Shown here: positions 1-8,325 of the stretch, in pieces
Numbering within the stretch: the stretch's first letter is position 1
How the letters are laid out: every line of letters begins with the position of its first letter
From: JAUWQU01 sp964564285
Lineage (GTDB): Bacteria > Planctomycetota > Phycisphaerae > SM23-33
Assembly: GCA_964564285.1 (NCBI GenBank)
Contig: CAZMBZ010000017.1
Coordinates: 1 to 32,546 of the forward strand
DNA: 32,546 bases
Reading direction: 5' to 3'
Translations under genes and position numbers: made by a program
Notes under the pieces: generated by a model
Told to the model about the DNA's origin: nothing
Seen by the model: only the letters and a program-made list of their open reading frames with translations
Databases searched by the model: none

Positions 1-479
1 TCAGCCAATCGCTCGACTATATCAGGCGTCATGTCCACGCCGGTGCGCGCGGGATAGTTGTATAGCATAATCGGAATGCTGATCTCGCGGTCAACGGCGC
101 GAATGTGCTCGACGATCTCGTCGCCGGTCGGCAGGGAGTAATACGGTGCCGCCAGCAGTATGCCATCAGCGCCGGCATCCTGGGCCGCCCGGGCATACTC
201 GACCACTTCGCGGGTCGAACCCGCGTTGATGCCGACCGGCACGGGCACCCGCCCGCCGACCGCGTCGATAGTGGCTGCCACGACAGCCTGTCGCTCCTGC
301 GAGCTCAGCGCATAGTACTCGCCCGTGCTGCCCAGCGGAATGATTCCATGGACGCCCTGGTCAATCATGTGCTCGACCAGAGAGCGGAGGTTATCGTAGT
401 GGACTTCCTGGTCATCCGTCATCGGCGTCGCCAGGGCTACAAAGATGCCTTCGAACGTACCTTCAACCGCGCTAGCCAT
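1..479 (-). CDS. DapA/NanA-family lyase or aldolase, N-terminal part (3' end beyond window)
   Basis: The minus strand reads 159 codons open from an ATG at 479 to the window edge. A GGGAG ribosome site lies at 486-490, 6 nt upstream. The fold is the class I aldolase (TIM barrel) of the dihydrodipicolinate synthase family. The family phosphate/carboxylate-binding motif appears as GSTGEYYAL near residue 47, and the strand carrying the catalytic Tyr appears as YNYPARTG near residue 143. The Schiff-base lysine would follow just after and is outside the window. The family includes DapA, N-acetylneuraminate lyase and 2-keto-3-deoxygluconate aldolases. GSTGE, rather than the GTTGE of typical DapA, leaves the substrate open. 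It starts 57 bp downstream of the aldehyde oxidoreductase on the same strand, so the two are probably co-transcribed. An aldolase acting on sugar acids next to an aldehyde oxidoreductase is plausible but is inference. Confidence 0.9.
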   Translation of the reverse strand, partial: MASAVEGTFEGIFVALATPMTDDQEVHYDNLRSLVEHMIDQGVHGIIPLGSTGEYYALSSQERQAVVAATIDAVGGRVPVPVGINAGSTREVVEYARAAQDAGADGILLAAPYYSLPTGDEIVEHIRAVDREISIPIMLYNYPARTGVDMTPDIVERLA

Positions 480-536
480 CAGATACTCCCATCGCCTTTT
501 CGGCGCTGGCCGACATCGTGCCGGCTTGTTATGCGT

Positions 537-2387
537 CTATTCTGTCAACCCGAGCCGCGACAGGGTCGCATCCGTCGGCGATCCTGTCGCGTCCCAACCA
601 CGAACCTCATAGTAGTCCCGCAACATGTCATCCAGCGGGGGAACCTGCCCGGCCCGTCCACCTTCCCTGGCTGCCTTATACATCTTCTTCGGCAGCACGT
701 CTGTCTTGGCATCGTAGCCGTCGCGGAGATTCATAAGCCGCTGGGACGTGAAGCCCCTCTCGCCGGCCTGGAGAAGATCCTCAACGGTGTAGTCCCACCC
801 GGTAATGGCGTTGAAAAGGTCCTTCACGCCCGTCAGCGACCAGTCGCCTCCGTCGATCATGAACAGGCAAACCACCAGCGAATTGGCCAGCGAACCGAGG
901 TCCTGGCATTTCGCAGCCATCATGCCTTGGTTTTCCTTGTGAAACATCGTGGTGGTTTCGGAGGTGATACCCACCTCGGGCATCTCGAAACCACCCATTT
1001 CTATATCCTCGCACGGGCCTCTGAAATGGCAGGCCCCGCGAGTACTGGTGGTGTAACTCGTCGCCAGTGAGAAGCAGGATCGCGGATCGTGGGCGGGAAA
1101 ATCCAGGCCCTTTACATGAACGACGCTCTCGACGGCCTGGGGACCGATCTTGCCCGCTGCGGCTAGCGTGCCCTCGGCGAACAACTCGCCGAAGCCCTCG
1201 CGCTTGCCAATAAGCTCGGTCAGTTTAACGAGCGCCTCCTGGCTGCCCCATTCAAGCGACAAGCCACCGGTATCTTCGCTGGTCACCCATCCCTTCTCGT
1301 AACATTCCATCGCGAAACCGATCATCGCGCCAGTCGAGATGGTGTCCACGCCCAGACGGTTGGCGATTTCATTGGCCATGGCGACGGCCTTGGGATCGTC
1401 GATCATCAGATTCGTGCCCATCATCCCGAGAGTCTCATACTCCGGGCCGATGGTGTCGAGAGCGTATTTCGCTGGCTGCTCGATGGTGATCTTGCGATGA
1501 CAGCCGACGGGGCAATTCCTGCAAGGCAGAGGCTTGGCCTGGAGAGAATTGGTGTAGTTTTCCCCGCCGAGCTTCTTGGCCCCTTCCGGCCAGACGTCGC
1601 CATCCCAGTACTTGATGGGCATGTCGCCGATTTCCTCGGCGGACTCGCAAAGCCCCGGCGTTCCGTGCAGGCGGAACTCATTGTCCCGGACGGTCTTAGC
1701 GATCTCGGTCTGGAACTTCTTGATGAGCGACTTGGTCACGTCGGGATCGTACACCTCGCAGGTTTGCGTGCCCTGGACGGCGATGGCCTTGAGATTCTTG
1801 GAACCCATAACCGCACCGAGCCCGCATCGGCCCGCAAAACTGTGCTTGTCAAAGCCAATACAGGCGGTGGCGACCTTCCGCTCCCCCGCCGGGCCTATGG
1901 CAGCCACGCTTGCCTTGGAACTACCGACGATTTCGCGCACGGCATCGATGGTCTGGAAGGTGTCCTTGCCCCAAAAGTCGGCGGCGTCGAGTATCTCGAC
2001 CTTGTCGTCGAAGATGTTGATGTAAACGGGATTGTCGGCGGCGCCTTCGAGCACCAGCACGTCGTAGCCAGCCTGCTTGAACGACGGACCCCAACTGGCC
2101 CCGGCGGCAGAGTCGCCGAACGTGCCCGTCACCGGCGAAATGCTCACGACGCTGAACTTAGCTCCGCCGGGCACGGGCGGACCCTGAAACGCGCCGACCG
2201 CAAAGATCAGGCGGTTGCCTGGGCTGTAGGGATCCTGCTTGGCGGAGGTCTCTCGCCGAAGTATCTCCCCCGCCAATCCCGCCCCGCCGATAAACGCCTT
2301 GAGGTCGGTTAGTTCGATCGGCTCGACGGTGCTCTTTCGAGCGGTCAGGTCGATTCGAAGCAGCTTTTGCCAGTAACCGTTCTTCAT
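537..2387 (-). CDS. aor: Aldehyde ferredoxin oxidoreductase (tungsten/molybdenum pterin enzyme)
   Basis: The product is 616 aa, the usual length for the AOR family. These cytoplasmic enzymes oxidise aldehydes to carboxylic acids, or run in reverse, with ferredoxin, using a bis-pterin W/Mo centre and one [4Fe-4S] cluster. The N-terminal domain (about 5-210) carries the family block GLGAVMGSKNLKAI at 189-202. The cluster ligands are visible as CRNCPVGC (C289, C292, C296) plus C507 in the LVVC segment. The start is the ATG at 2387 because GGAG (2394-2397) sits 6 nt upstream and MKNGYW matches the family's usual beginning. The frame stays open further upstream, but that part runs through the divergent promoter and has no family similarity. 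It is followed by a DapA-like gene. Substrate cannot be read from the sequence. The large open active site family includes AOR, FOR, GAPOR and benzoyl-CoA-linked forms. Confidence 0.95.
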   Translation of the reverse strand: MKNGYWQKLLRIDLTARKSTVEPIELTDLKAFIGGAGLAGEILRRETSAKQDPYSPGNRLIFAVGAFQGPPVPGGAKFSVVSISPVTGTFGDSAAGASWGPSFKQAGYDVLVLEGAADNPVYINIFDDKVEILDAADFWGKDTFQTIDAVREIVGSSKASVAAIGPAGERKVATACIGFDKHSFAGRCGLGAVMGSKNLKAIAVQGTQTCEVYDPDVTKSLIKKFQTEIAKTVRDNEFRLHGTPGLCESAEEIGDMPIKYWDGDVWPEGAKKLGGENYTNSLQAKPLPCRNCPVGCHRKITIEQPAKYALDTIGPEYETLGMMGTNLMIDDPKAVAMANEIANRLGVDTISTGAMIGFAMECYEKGWVTSEDTGGLSLEWGSQEALVKLTELIGKREGFGELFAEGTLAAAGKIGPQAVESVVHVKGLDFPAHDPRSCFSLATSYTTSTRGACHFRGPCEDIEMGGFEMPEVGITSETTTMFHKENQGMMAAKCQDLGSLANSLVVCLFMIDGGDWSLTGVKDLFNAITGWDYTVEDLLQAGERGFTSQRLMNLRDGYDAKTDVLPKKMYKAAREGGRAGQVPPLDDMLRDYYEVRGWDATGSPTDATLSRLGLTE

Positions 2388-2621
2388 ATTCCGCTCCTGC
2401 ATGGGATGGCAACGGCAACGAGCGCCAATTCTCAACTCGGCGCGGGCAATGTCAAGCGATTCCAGACGCTGGAAACGATTTGCGCAAATTTCTTGCCGAT
2501 TTCCGTCCCAACCAGTAAGGAATCCCCAACAACCCACTGCCAAAAACGACGCGAATCCTGTACAATTCCCGGTCCAGTCGGGAGGCTTGGCAGTTTGAGG
2601 CCTCTTAATCCCGAGGTAACG
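2388..2621. promoter_or_regulatory. Divergent intergenic region with two palindromes
   Basis: This gap separates the leftward AOR gene from the rightward nine-gene operon, so it must hold promoters for both. Two inverted repeats sit side by side: TTCCAG-ACG-CTGGAA at 2460-2474 and the perfect 12-mer ATTTGCGCAAAT at 2478-2489. They are candidate regulator sites. TACAAT at 2561-2566 could be a rightward -10 box about 55 nt before the ATG at 2622, but I see no convincing -35. The palindromes are seen directly; their role is inference. Confidence 0.45.
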
Positions 2622-2972
2622 ATGCCCGAAACCCGCATGCAAAAACTTCGACGGGGCCTGAAAAACGCGTTCTCGCTTGAAAGCCCCCATGGCCCGCTGA
2701 CCGACAAAGATCGGCAGCTTATGGACCGGCTGGCTGAGAAAATCGTCTCGCGCCAGATGGGCACCCCGGCGGTGCTCTTCCTGAGCTCCGTCCGCCCGCT
2801 GAACGCTATCAGCAGCCAAGCAATGGTTTTCCTTCGCCCATTTGTATCGGGGCTGCTCAACCCGGCTGAATATGACCGAATGACTGAAATCGTGGACAGG
2901 CGCGAAGGGATCGCCGCGCTCATAGACGCTATCGAGGCCCAGCAAGCGCTTGTGGAGAACCGAATCAAGTGA
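2622..2972 (+). CDS. Small conserved-looking protein of unknown function, first gene of the MutL operon
   Basis: The product is 116 aa, starting at the ATG at 2622 with GAGG (2613-2616) upstream. I do not recognise the family. It is predicted soluble and largely helical, with a basic N-terminus (about 1-15), no signal peptide, no membrane segment and no cysteine. The middle (about 45-85) is hydrophobic and regular. Its stop overlaps the GTG start of the MutL-like gene by 4 nt, so translation of the two is probably coupled and the proteins may act together. An upstream in-frame start at 2367 would run into the opposite AOR gene and the promoter, so I reject it. Function unknown. Confidence 0.8.
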   Translation: MPETRMQKLRRGLKNAFSLESPHGPLTDKDRQLMDRLAEKIVSRQMGTPAVLFLSSVRPLNAISSQAMVFLRPFVSGLLNPAEYDRMTEIVDRREGIAALIDAIEAQQALVENRIK

Positions 2973-4798
2973 AGCCCGACGAGCTAAACGTAATTATCGC
3001 CACCGACTGCGGCAGCACAACCACCAAGGCGATACTCATCGAGAAGACGCCCGATGGATACCGCCAGACGTTCCGAGGCGAGGCCCCCACCACCGTCGAA
3101 GCGCCTTACGAAGACGTAACGCGAGGCGTGCTCAACTCGATGGTCGAACTCGAGGAACTCTCAGGCCGGCGCATCCTCGACGGCGAGAAGATAATCACCC
3201 CCTCCCGCGACGGCGAAGGTGTGGACATCTATATATCCACCAGCAGCGCCGGCGGGGGCCTGCAAATGATGGTCGCTGGCGTGGTCAAGTCCATGACGGG
3301 CGAAAGCGCCGAACGCGCCGCACTGGGCGCCGGGGCAATCGTAATGGACGTCATGGCCAGCAACGACCGACGAGCCCCGCACGAAAAAATCGAACGCATC
3401 CGCACGCTGCGCCCGGACATGGTCCTGCTATCCGGCGGGACCGACGGAGGAACCGTCCGCCACGTCGTCGAGCTTGCCGAGTTCCTCGCAGCCGCCAACC
3501 CCCAACCGAGACTCGGCTCCTCCTACAAGCTGCCGGTCGTCTACGCGGGCAATATCGATGCTCGCGACGAGGTCCAGGCCGCACTCGGCGAAAAGGCCGA
3601 GCTGCACCTGACCGAGAACCTCAGGCCCGTGCTCGAGCGAGAAAACCTCGGACCCGCCCGCGATGAAATCCACGAACTGTTCCTCAAGCACGTGATGGCC
3701 CAGGCACCGGGCTACCAAAAGCTTATGTCGTGGGTAGGTGCCCCGATCATGCCGACCCCCGCTGCCGTGGGGAACATCATCCAGCAGGCAGCGACGGCCG
3801 AGGGGATGAACATCGTCGGCGTGGACATTGGCGGGGCTACCACGGATGTCTTCAGCGACTTCAGCGTCCCGCCGCCAAAGGGGTCCGGGCCGGAACTCGC
3901 CGCCCAGCGGGTATTCAACCGATCAGTAAGCGCGAACCTGGGAATGAGTTACAGTATTTCCAACGTCCTGGCCGAGGCGGGTCTGGCCAACATCCTTCGC
4001 TGGGTGCCATTCGACATCGACGAGGGCGAACTTCGCGACCGGATCAAGAACAAGATGATCCGACCCACCACCGTACCTTGCCTGCTGGAGGACCTCAAGA
4101 TCGAGCAGGCCATCGCCCGCGAGGCCCTTCGCCTGGCGTTTATCCAGCACAAGGCGCTGGCGGTAGGGCTCAAGGGCGTCCAGCGCGGACGGACCATCTC
4201 CGAATCGTTCGATGAGTCCGGATCGAGCGACAGCATCATCAATATGAAGGACCTCGACCTGCTTATCGGATCGGGCGGGGTCCTCTCGCACGCCCCGCGC
4301 CGCTGCCAGGCGATGATGATGATCATCGACGCCTTCGCACCCGAGGCCATTACGCGAATCGCCGTGGACAGCATCTTCATGATGCCGCACCTCGGCGTGC
4401 TGGCCCAGGTCCACGAGAAGGCCGCGACCGAAGTCTTTGACCACGACTGCCTGATTCACCTCGGCACGTGCATAGCCGCCGCCAACAAGGTCAAGCCCGG
4501 CGGCAAGGGATTCGAGTACCGCATTACCGTCGCGGGGCAGACGCGACAGGGCAAGGTCGCCGGCGGTGAGATCGTCATCGAGCCACTAGGCCCGGATGAA
4601 GTCGCCGAAGTAGTCATCAACCCAGCCCGCGGGATCAACGTCGGCGCAGGCGGCGGAAAAACCGTCGAGGCGACCGTCCACGGCGGCATTGTAGGCCTGG
4701 CGCTCGACGGGCGTGGCAGACCGCTGGACGTGCCCAAGACCAACCGTAGCGAAACGGTCGCCCGCTGGGCAAAGGCATTCGACGCCTACCCGAGGTAA
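2969..4798 (+). CDS. MutL/GlmL-family ASKHA ATPase (glutamate-mutase-chaperone type) without a mutase partner
   Basis: The product is 609 aa. The ASKHA (actin/Hsp70-like) nucleotide fold is clear. The phosphate-1 loop is DCGSTTTK at 13-20, a connect/adenosine-type loop is LLSGGTDGG at 153-161, phosphate-2 is DIGGATTD at 286-293, and a late glycine loop is LLIGSGGVLSHAPR at 431-444. The rest matches the MutL family, whose best-known member GlmL lies between the two subunits of B12-dependent glutamate mutase and is thought to help repair or load the enzyme. Here there is no mutase subunit, no B12-binding DxHxxG motif and no methylaspartase in the neighbourhood. The protein more likely serves the membrane proteins of this operon. 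The start is GTG at 2969, inside the previous stop, with GGAG at 2954-2957. The sequence shows fold and ATP-binding motifs; the partner is inferred only from context. Confidence 0.92.
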   Translation: MKPDELNVIIATDCGSTTTKAILIEKTPDGYRQTFRGEAPTTVEAPYEDVTRGVLNSMVELEELSGRRILDGEKIITPSRDGEGVDIYISTSSAGGGLQMMVAGVVKSMTGESAERAALGAGAIVMDVMASNDRRAPHEKIERIRTLRPDMVLLSGGTDGGTVRHVVELAEFLAAANPQPRLGSSYKLPVVYAGNIDARDEVQAALGEKAELHLTENLRPVLERENLGPARDEIHELFLKHVMAQAPGYQKLMSWVGAPIMPTPAAVGNIIQQAATAEGMNIVGVDIGGATTDVFSDFSVPPPKGSGPELAAQRVFNRSVSANLGMSYSISNVLAEAGLANILRWVPFDIDEGELRDRIKNKMIRPTTVPCLLEDLKIEQAIAREALRLAFIQHKALAVGLKGVQRGRTISESFDESGSSDSIINMKDLDLLIGSGGVLSHAPRRCQAMMMIIDAFAPEAITRIAVDSIFMMPHLGVLAQVHEKAATEVFDHDCLIHLGTCIAAANKVKPGGKGFEYRITVAGQTRQGKVAGGEIVIEPLGPDEVAEVVINPARGINVGAGGGKTVEATVHGGIVGLALDGRGRPLDVPKTNRSETVARWAKAFDAYPR

Positions 4799-4819
4799 GG
4801 ACAACCAGGAACGGATCAC

Positions 4820-4843
4820 TGCAGAGACACAGAGGCGCAGAGA
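4820..4843. repeat. Three near-identical 8-bp units (CRCAGAGR type) between operon genes
   Basis: TGCAGAGA, CACAGAGG and CGCAGAGA follow each other without a gap in the only sizeable spacer (66 bp) early in the operon, between the MutL-like and barrel-sandwich genes. From memory, similar CRCAGAG-rich strings occur as dispersed extragenic repeats in many environmental bacterial genomes. Whether this one belongs to such a family cannot be told from one copy. Confidence 0.5.
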
Positions 4844-4864
4844 GATTAGAAAAGGCAACCGCCC

Positions 4865-6004
4865 ATGGCGCATGCATATACACCAGGTTTGAGAGTGACC
4901 GATCACGCGACGGTGCGAAAGCAGCGGCGACTGCCCATCGCAGGCAAGGTTCTCGCCAGCGTCGGCGACAGGGTCCGGGCCGAGGATATCGTCGCCCACG
5001 CCGAACTGCCCGGCGATGTCTCTGCGGTCAACGTGGTCAACCAACTCGGCATCACCCCGGGAGATCTGCCGAACCTCATGCTGAAGAAGCCTGGCGATAA
5101 GGTCGCCCGAAACGAACCCATCGCCGAGACCAAACCGTTTATCAAGTGGTTCCGCAGCGCCGCGAGGTCGCCCATCGACGGGTCCATCGAAACCGTCTCG
5201 CACGTGACCGGACAGGTGATGATCCGCACCGCCCCCAAGCCGGTGGATGTGCGGGCGTACATCGACGGAACTGTCGTCGAGGTCTTGACCGGTGAGGGCG
5301 TGATCATCGAGACGGCCGGAGCACTGGTGCAGGGAATCCTCGGCATCGGCGGCGAGGTCACCGGCGAACTGGCCCTGGCGGGCGATGGACCCGGCGCCGT
5401 GCTGGAACCGAAAGACCTCACAGACGACATGGCTGGGAAAATCGTCGTGGCAGGGGCACTGATAACCCGCGAGGCATTCGACCGCGCGTCAGCCGTCGGC
5501 ATCGCGGCCTTGGTCTGCGGGGGGTTTCACGATCGCGACCTGCGAGACCTGCTCGGATACGACCTCGGCGTTGCTATCACCGGGCACGAGGACATCCGCC
5601 CGGTGCTGATTATCACCGAGGGCTTCGGCAACATCGCGATGGCGGCTGGGACGCACGAACTTCTCGCTGGCCACGCCGGACAAAGAGCCTCTGCCAACGG
5701 GGCCACGCAAATCCGCGCCGGCGTGCTCCGGCCGGAAATCGTCATCCCCGCCACCGGCGACGCTGCCAATGCCGGCGCCGGCCCAACCGATGCGAAAGTC
5801 TCTTCCGCCAAGGGCTTGACGCCCGGTTCGGCGGTTCGTATTATCCGTGAGCCTGGCTTCGGCAGACTGGGCACCGTAAAGAGCCTGCCTCCCGAAGCAA
5901 GGCCCGTCGAGTCAGAAGCAAAGGTTCGCGTTGTGGAACTTGAGTTCCCGGAAGGCGACACCATGATCGTCCCACGGGCCAACATCGAGGCAATCGAGTC
6001 TTGA
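4865..6004 (+). CDS. Uncharacterised protein with barrel-sandwich-like repeats and a C-terminal KOW-like segment
   Basis: The product is 379 aa with no signal peptide and no membrane helix, so it is predicted cytoplasmic or peripheral. The first third has two stretches patterned like biotinyl/lipoyl barrel-sandwich hybrids (a Gly, then VGDRV or PGDKV, then a hydrophobic strand). These lie at about 24-48 and 72-92, with another sandwich-like stretch at 103-150 (PIDG, YIDG, LTGEGV). A Gly/Ala-rich alpha/beta region spans about 190-265. The end (about 314-376) reads like a KOW/SH3 strand set (GSAVRIIREPGFGRLGTV). No catalytic motif is recognisable. It overlaps the next gene by 4 nt (TTGA). The fold assignments are by eye and tentative. 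RnfC/NqrA-type sandwich domains are an alternative comparison. Confidence 0.82.
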   Translation: MAHAYTPGLRVTDHATVRKQRRLPIAGKVLASVGDRVRAEDIVAHAELPGDVSAVNVVNQLGITPGDLPNLMLKKPGDKVARNEPIAETKPFIKWFRSAARSPIDGSIETVSHVTGQVMIRTAPKPVDVRAYIDGTVVEVLTGEGVIIETAGALVQGILGIGGEVTGELALAGDGPGAVLEPKDLTDDMAGKIVVAGALITREAFDRASAVGIAALVCGGFHDRDLRDLLGYDLGVAITGHEDIRPVLIITEGFGNIAMAAGTHELLAGHAGQRASANGATQIRAGVLRPEIVIPATGDAANAGAGPTDAKVSSAKGLTPGSAVRIIREPGFGRLGTVKSLPPEARPVESEAKVRVVELEFPEGDTMIVPRANIEAIES

Positions 6005-7626
6005 GAAAGTCCGTGCCCGTGATTGTGAAACCGCTGACGACCTTGGTTGTGATCGCCCTTGCGGCGACACTCCCAGTCAGGCCGGCGGCAGCGGCACAGA
6101 CCAATCCGACAGTGGCGACTCAATCTGCCACGCCAGGGACCATCCTCCCCGAGTCCATTCCCGCCACGGAAAGCTTCAACGCGATCGACTTGCCCAGCGA
6201 CGACGGATCGAGCATCCTCGTCAAGTGGGCAAAGCCCGCCAACGAGCCAAAGGGCATATCCTACGTTATTCAGGTCGCACGCTCGAAGGCCGACTTCCAG
6301 GCTGGCAAATTCGTGACGAAGGAGGTCTTTCCCTCACCGATAATCCTCGGGACGACGAAGCCCGAATATTTCGGCCGGGGCAAGAACGCCAGCCAAACCT
6401 GCTTCGCCGTAATCTCCCCCGCCGAACTGTTCCCGCCCGCCAAGCCTGGCCCGTTGACTGAGGCCCGGCTCAAAGAACTAAAAACCAAGAAAGTCCTGAC
6501 CGACAAGGAACTTGGCAGAGCCTTGGCTGTCCTGGCGGAAATCGAACAGGAAAAGTCCCAGACCAAACCTGCCAGCGTGCCCGCGACCGCCCAGGCCGGC
6601 GTGACTAAATCCCAGACGCCGAAACTCACCTCCAAACAGCGGGCCGAGCGAAAATGGTATGCGCGGCTCGGGGCGAATATAAAGAAACTCGACGCTGAAG
6701 CCCTCACCAAAGAGCGGGCCAGAATCAACGCCGAACCGAGCTTCTTTCGCCTAGGCGTCAAGCTCGACGACCAAACCATTCTGGTAGCCCGCGACGGCGA
6801 GCCCATAGTAGTCGAGGCCATCGCCAAGCCTAACTTATTCAAGTGGGGCAAGCTCAATAACCTGACGCTCTCTCTGATTTTCATGTCGGCCGTCATAACG
6901 TTCATCGAGATCGCCAGGCGAAAACCTGACATATTCATCCGCAAAATAGCCGGTTTGGAAGCGATTGACGAGGCAATCGGGCGAGCAACCGAAATGGACC
7001 GCCCCGTGATGTTCGTTCACGGAGGAGGATCGGTAGGCTCCATGTCGGTGATCGCATCGTTGAACATCCTCTCCCACGTTGCCAGCAGGGCCGCAGAACA
7101 CGACACGCGTATTCGTGTGATGAATCAGGACCCGCTGGTCACCGCCGTCAGCCAGGAGGCCGTCCAGCAGGCCTGCACCGAAGCCGGCAGGCCCGACGCG
7201 TTCAACGCCGACGACGTCTCGCTGGTCGCCAGCGACCAGTTCAGTTACGTCGCGGCCGTGTCTGGCATAATGGTCCGCGAACAGCCAGGGGCAATCTTCA
7301 TGCTCGGGGCTTTCGGGGCCGAGTCGCTGCTGCTGAGCGAGACCGGATCGTCCACGGGCGCCATCCAGGTCGCCGGGACAGACTCATACACGCAACTGCC
7401 GTTCTTCGTAACCACGTGCGACTACACGCTGATGGGCGAGGAACTCTACGCCGCGTCGGCGTATCTCTCGCGAGAACCTCGAATGCTCGGAAGCCTTCGC
7501 GGGCAGGACGTGGGAAAGGCATTCGTAATGATCGTGCTTCTGGCAGGCACCGCCATCCTCACCGTGGCCGCGGCGATGGATGGGCCTTGGCAATGGCTTC
7601 GAGGATTGCTTGAGGCGACAGGCTGA
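6001..7626 (+). CDS. Exported, membrane-anchored protein with FnIII-like segment and DUF6754-like domain
   Basis: The product is 541 aa from a TTG start at 6001 that overlaps the previous stop. A signal peptide is visible: basic start, hydrophobic core at about 9-24, Ala-rich cleavage region at about 29-32. Residues about 58-112 have a fibronectin-III-like strand pattern (paired D/N-G-S turn, VKWAKP, YVIQVARS). A charged helical linker follows (150-245). A membrane helix at about 287-304 leads into a domain of about 200 residues with VMFVHGGGSVGSMSV (336-350) and LGAFGAESLLL (435-445). A last membrane helix lies at about 505-525. I believe the C-terminal half is the DUF6754 family; that name is from memory and unverified. 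No enzyme motif is evident. The following genes encode further membrane proteins with short gaps, suggesting a complex. Confidence 0.82.
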   Translation: MRKSVPVIVKPLTTLVVIALAATLPVRPAAAAQTNPTVATQSATPGTILPESIPATESFNAIDLPSDDGSSILVKWAKPANEPKGISYVIQVARSKADFQAGKFVTKEVFPSPIILGTTKPEYFGRGKNASQTCFAVISPAELFPPAKPGPLTEARLKELKTKKVLTDKELGRALAVLAEIEQEKSQTKPASVPATAQAGVTKSQTPKLTSKQRAERKWYARLGANIKKLDAEALTKERARINAEPSFFRLGVKLDDQTILVARDGEPIVVEAIAKPNLFKWGKLNNLTLSLIFMSAVITFIEIARRKPDIFIRKIAGLEAIDEAIGRATEMDRPVMFVHGGGSVGSMSVIASLNILSHVASRAAEHDTRIRVMNQDPLVTAVSQEAVQQACTEAGRPDAFNADDVSLVASDQFSYVAAVSGIMVREQPGAIFMLGAFGAESLLLSETGSSTGAIQVAGTDSYTQLPFFVTTCDYTLMGEELYAASAYLSREPRMLGSLRGQDVGKAFVMIVLLAGTAILTVAAAMDGPWQWLRGLLEATG

Positions 7627-7641
7627 TACAAGACCTGAACT

Positions 7642-8325
7642 ATGATACTCAAACGCACTATTCCGCTTCTGATAGTCTTCGCGATAGGCGTGCTGGCGTT
7701 CGTGCAGGAATTCGTCCCGCATCCGTGGTCCGGCAAGCTCGTCGATGAGATATCCACGTGGTTCAAAATTATCGGTGGCTTCGCGATGTTCCTGGGGACA
7801 TACAGCCTGTTGCACATGCACCTGGCCCGCATCCGCCGGAAAATGCCCAGTTGGGGCTACAGCGTGTTTGTGTTCATAGGCGCCGCGTTTATGATTGGCA
7901 CTGGAGTATACAACGAGATACAGAGTTCCTCTCAGCCGGCCGGGCCGAACTCCCCGTTCGACTGGTTCAGTTGGGGCTACAAGTACATTCAGGTTCCGGC
8001 CGGGGCGACGATCTTCTCCATCCTGGCGTTTTTCATGGCCAGTGCGGCTTTTCGCACTTTCCGGGCGCGGAATCTGGCGGCCGGGCTGCTGCTGATCTCT
8101 GCGATCATCGTGATGCTGGGGCGCGTGCCAATCAGTGAACCGCTGAGCCGTTGGCTGTTCTTCGGCAACAGCCAGGCCATCACCCAAGCCACGGACATCA
8201 TCATGGAGTATCCGAACATGGTCGCCAAGCGCGGCATCCTGCTTGGCATTGCGCTGGGCACCATATCGCAGTCGATCCGAATCCTCCTGGGCGTGGAACG
8301 CTCCTACATGGGAGGCGGCGACTAA
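7642..8325 (+). CDS. Polytopic membrane protein, unknown function
   Basis: The product is 227 aa with about five to six hydrophobic helices (roughly 6-25, 41-60, 74-92, 117-137, 143-162, and a weaker one near 200-216). The short loops are rich in Arg/Lys, which suggests an inner membrane location. There is no transporter signature or heme/metal motif that I can name. The ATG at 7642 follows the upstream stop by 15 nt with only a weak ribosome site. Its TAA shares one base with the next ATG (TAATG at 8323-8327), so the two are translationally coupled. The family is not recognised. Confidence 0.82.
   Translation: MILKRTIPLLIVFAIGVLAFVQEFVPHPWSGKLVDEISTWFKIIGGFAMFLGTYSLLHMHLARIRRKMPSWGYSVFVFIGAAFMIGTGVYNEIQSSSQPAGPNSPFDWFSWGYKYIQVPAGATIFSILAFFMASAAFRTFRARNLAAGLLLISAIIVMLGRVPISEPLSRWLFFGNSQAITQATDIIMEYPNMVAKRGILLGIALGTISQSIRILLGVERSYMGGGD

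Noticed and set aside
2388..2945. Extension of the AOR frame upstream of the ATG at 2387
   Set aside because: It crosses the divergent promoter and the opposite 116-aa gene, shows no AOR similarity, and a good ribosome site marks 2387.
2969..4798. Glutamate mutase operon
   Set aside because: Neither GlmE nor GlmS (B12-binding DxHxxG) nor methylaspartase is encoded nearby. Only the MutL-type ATPase is present.
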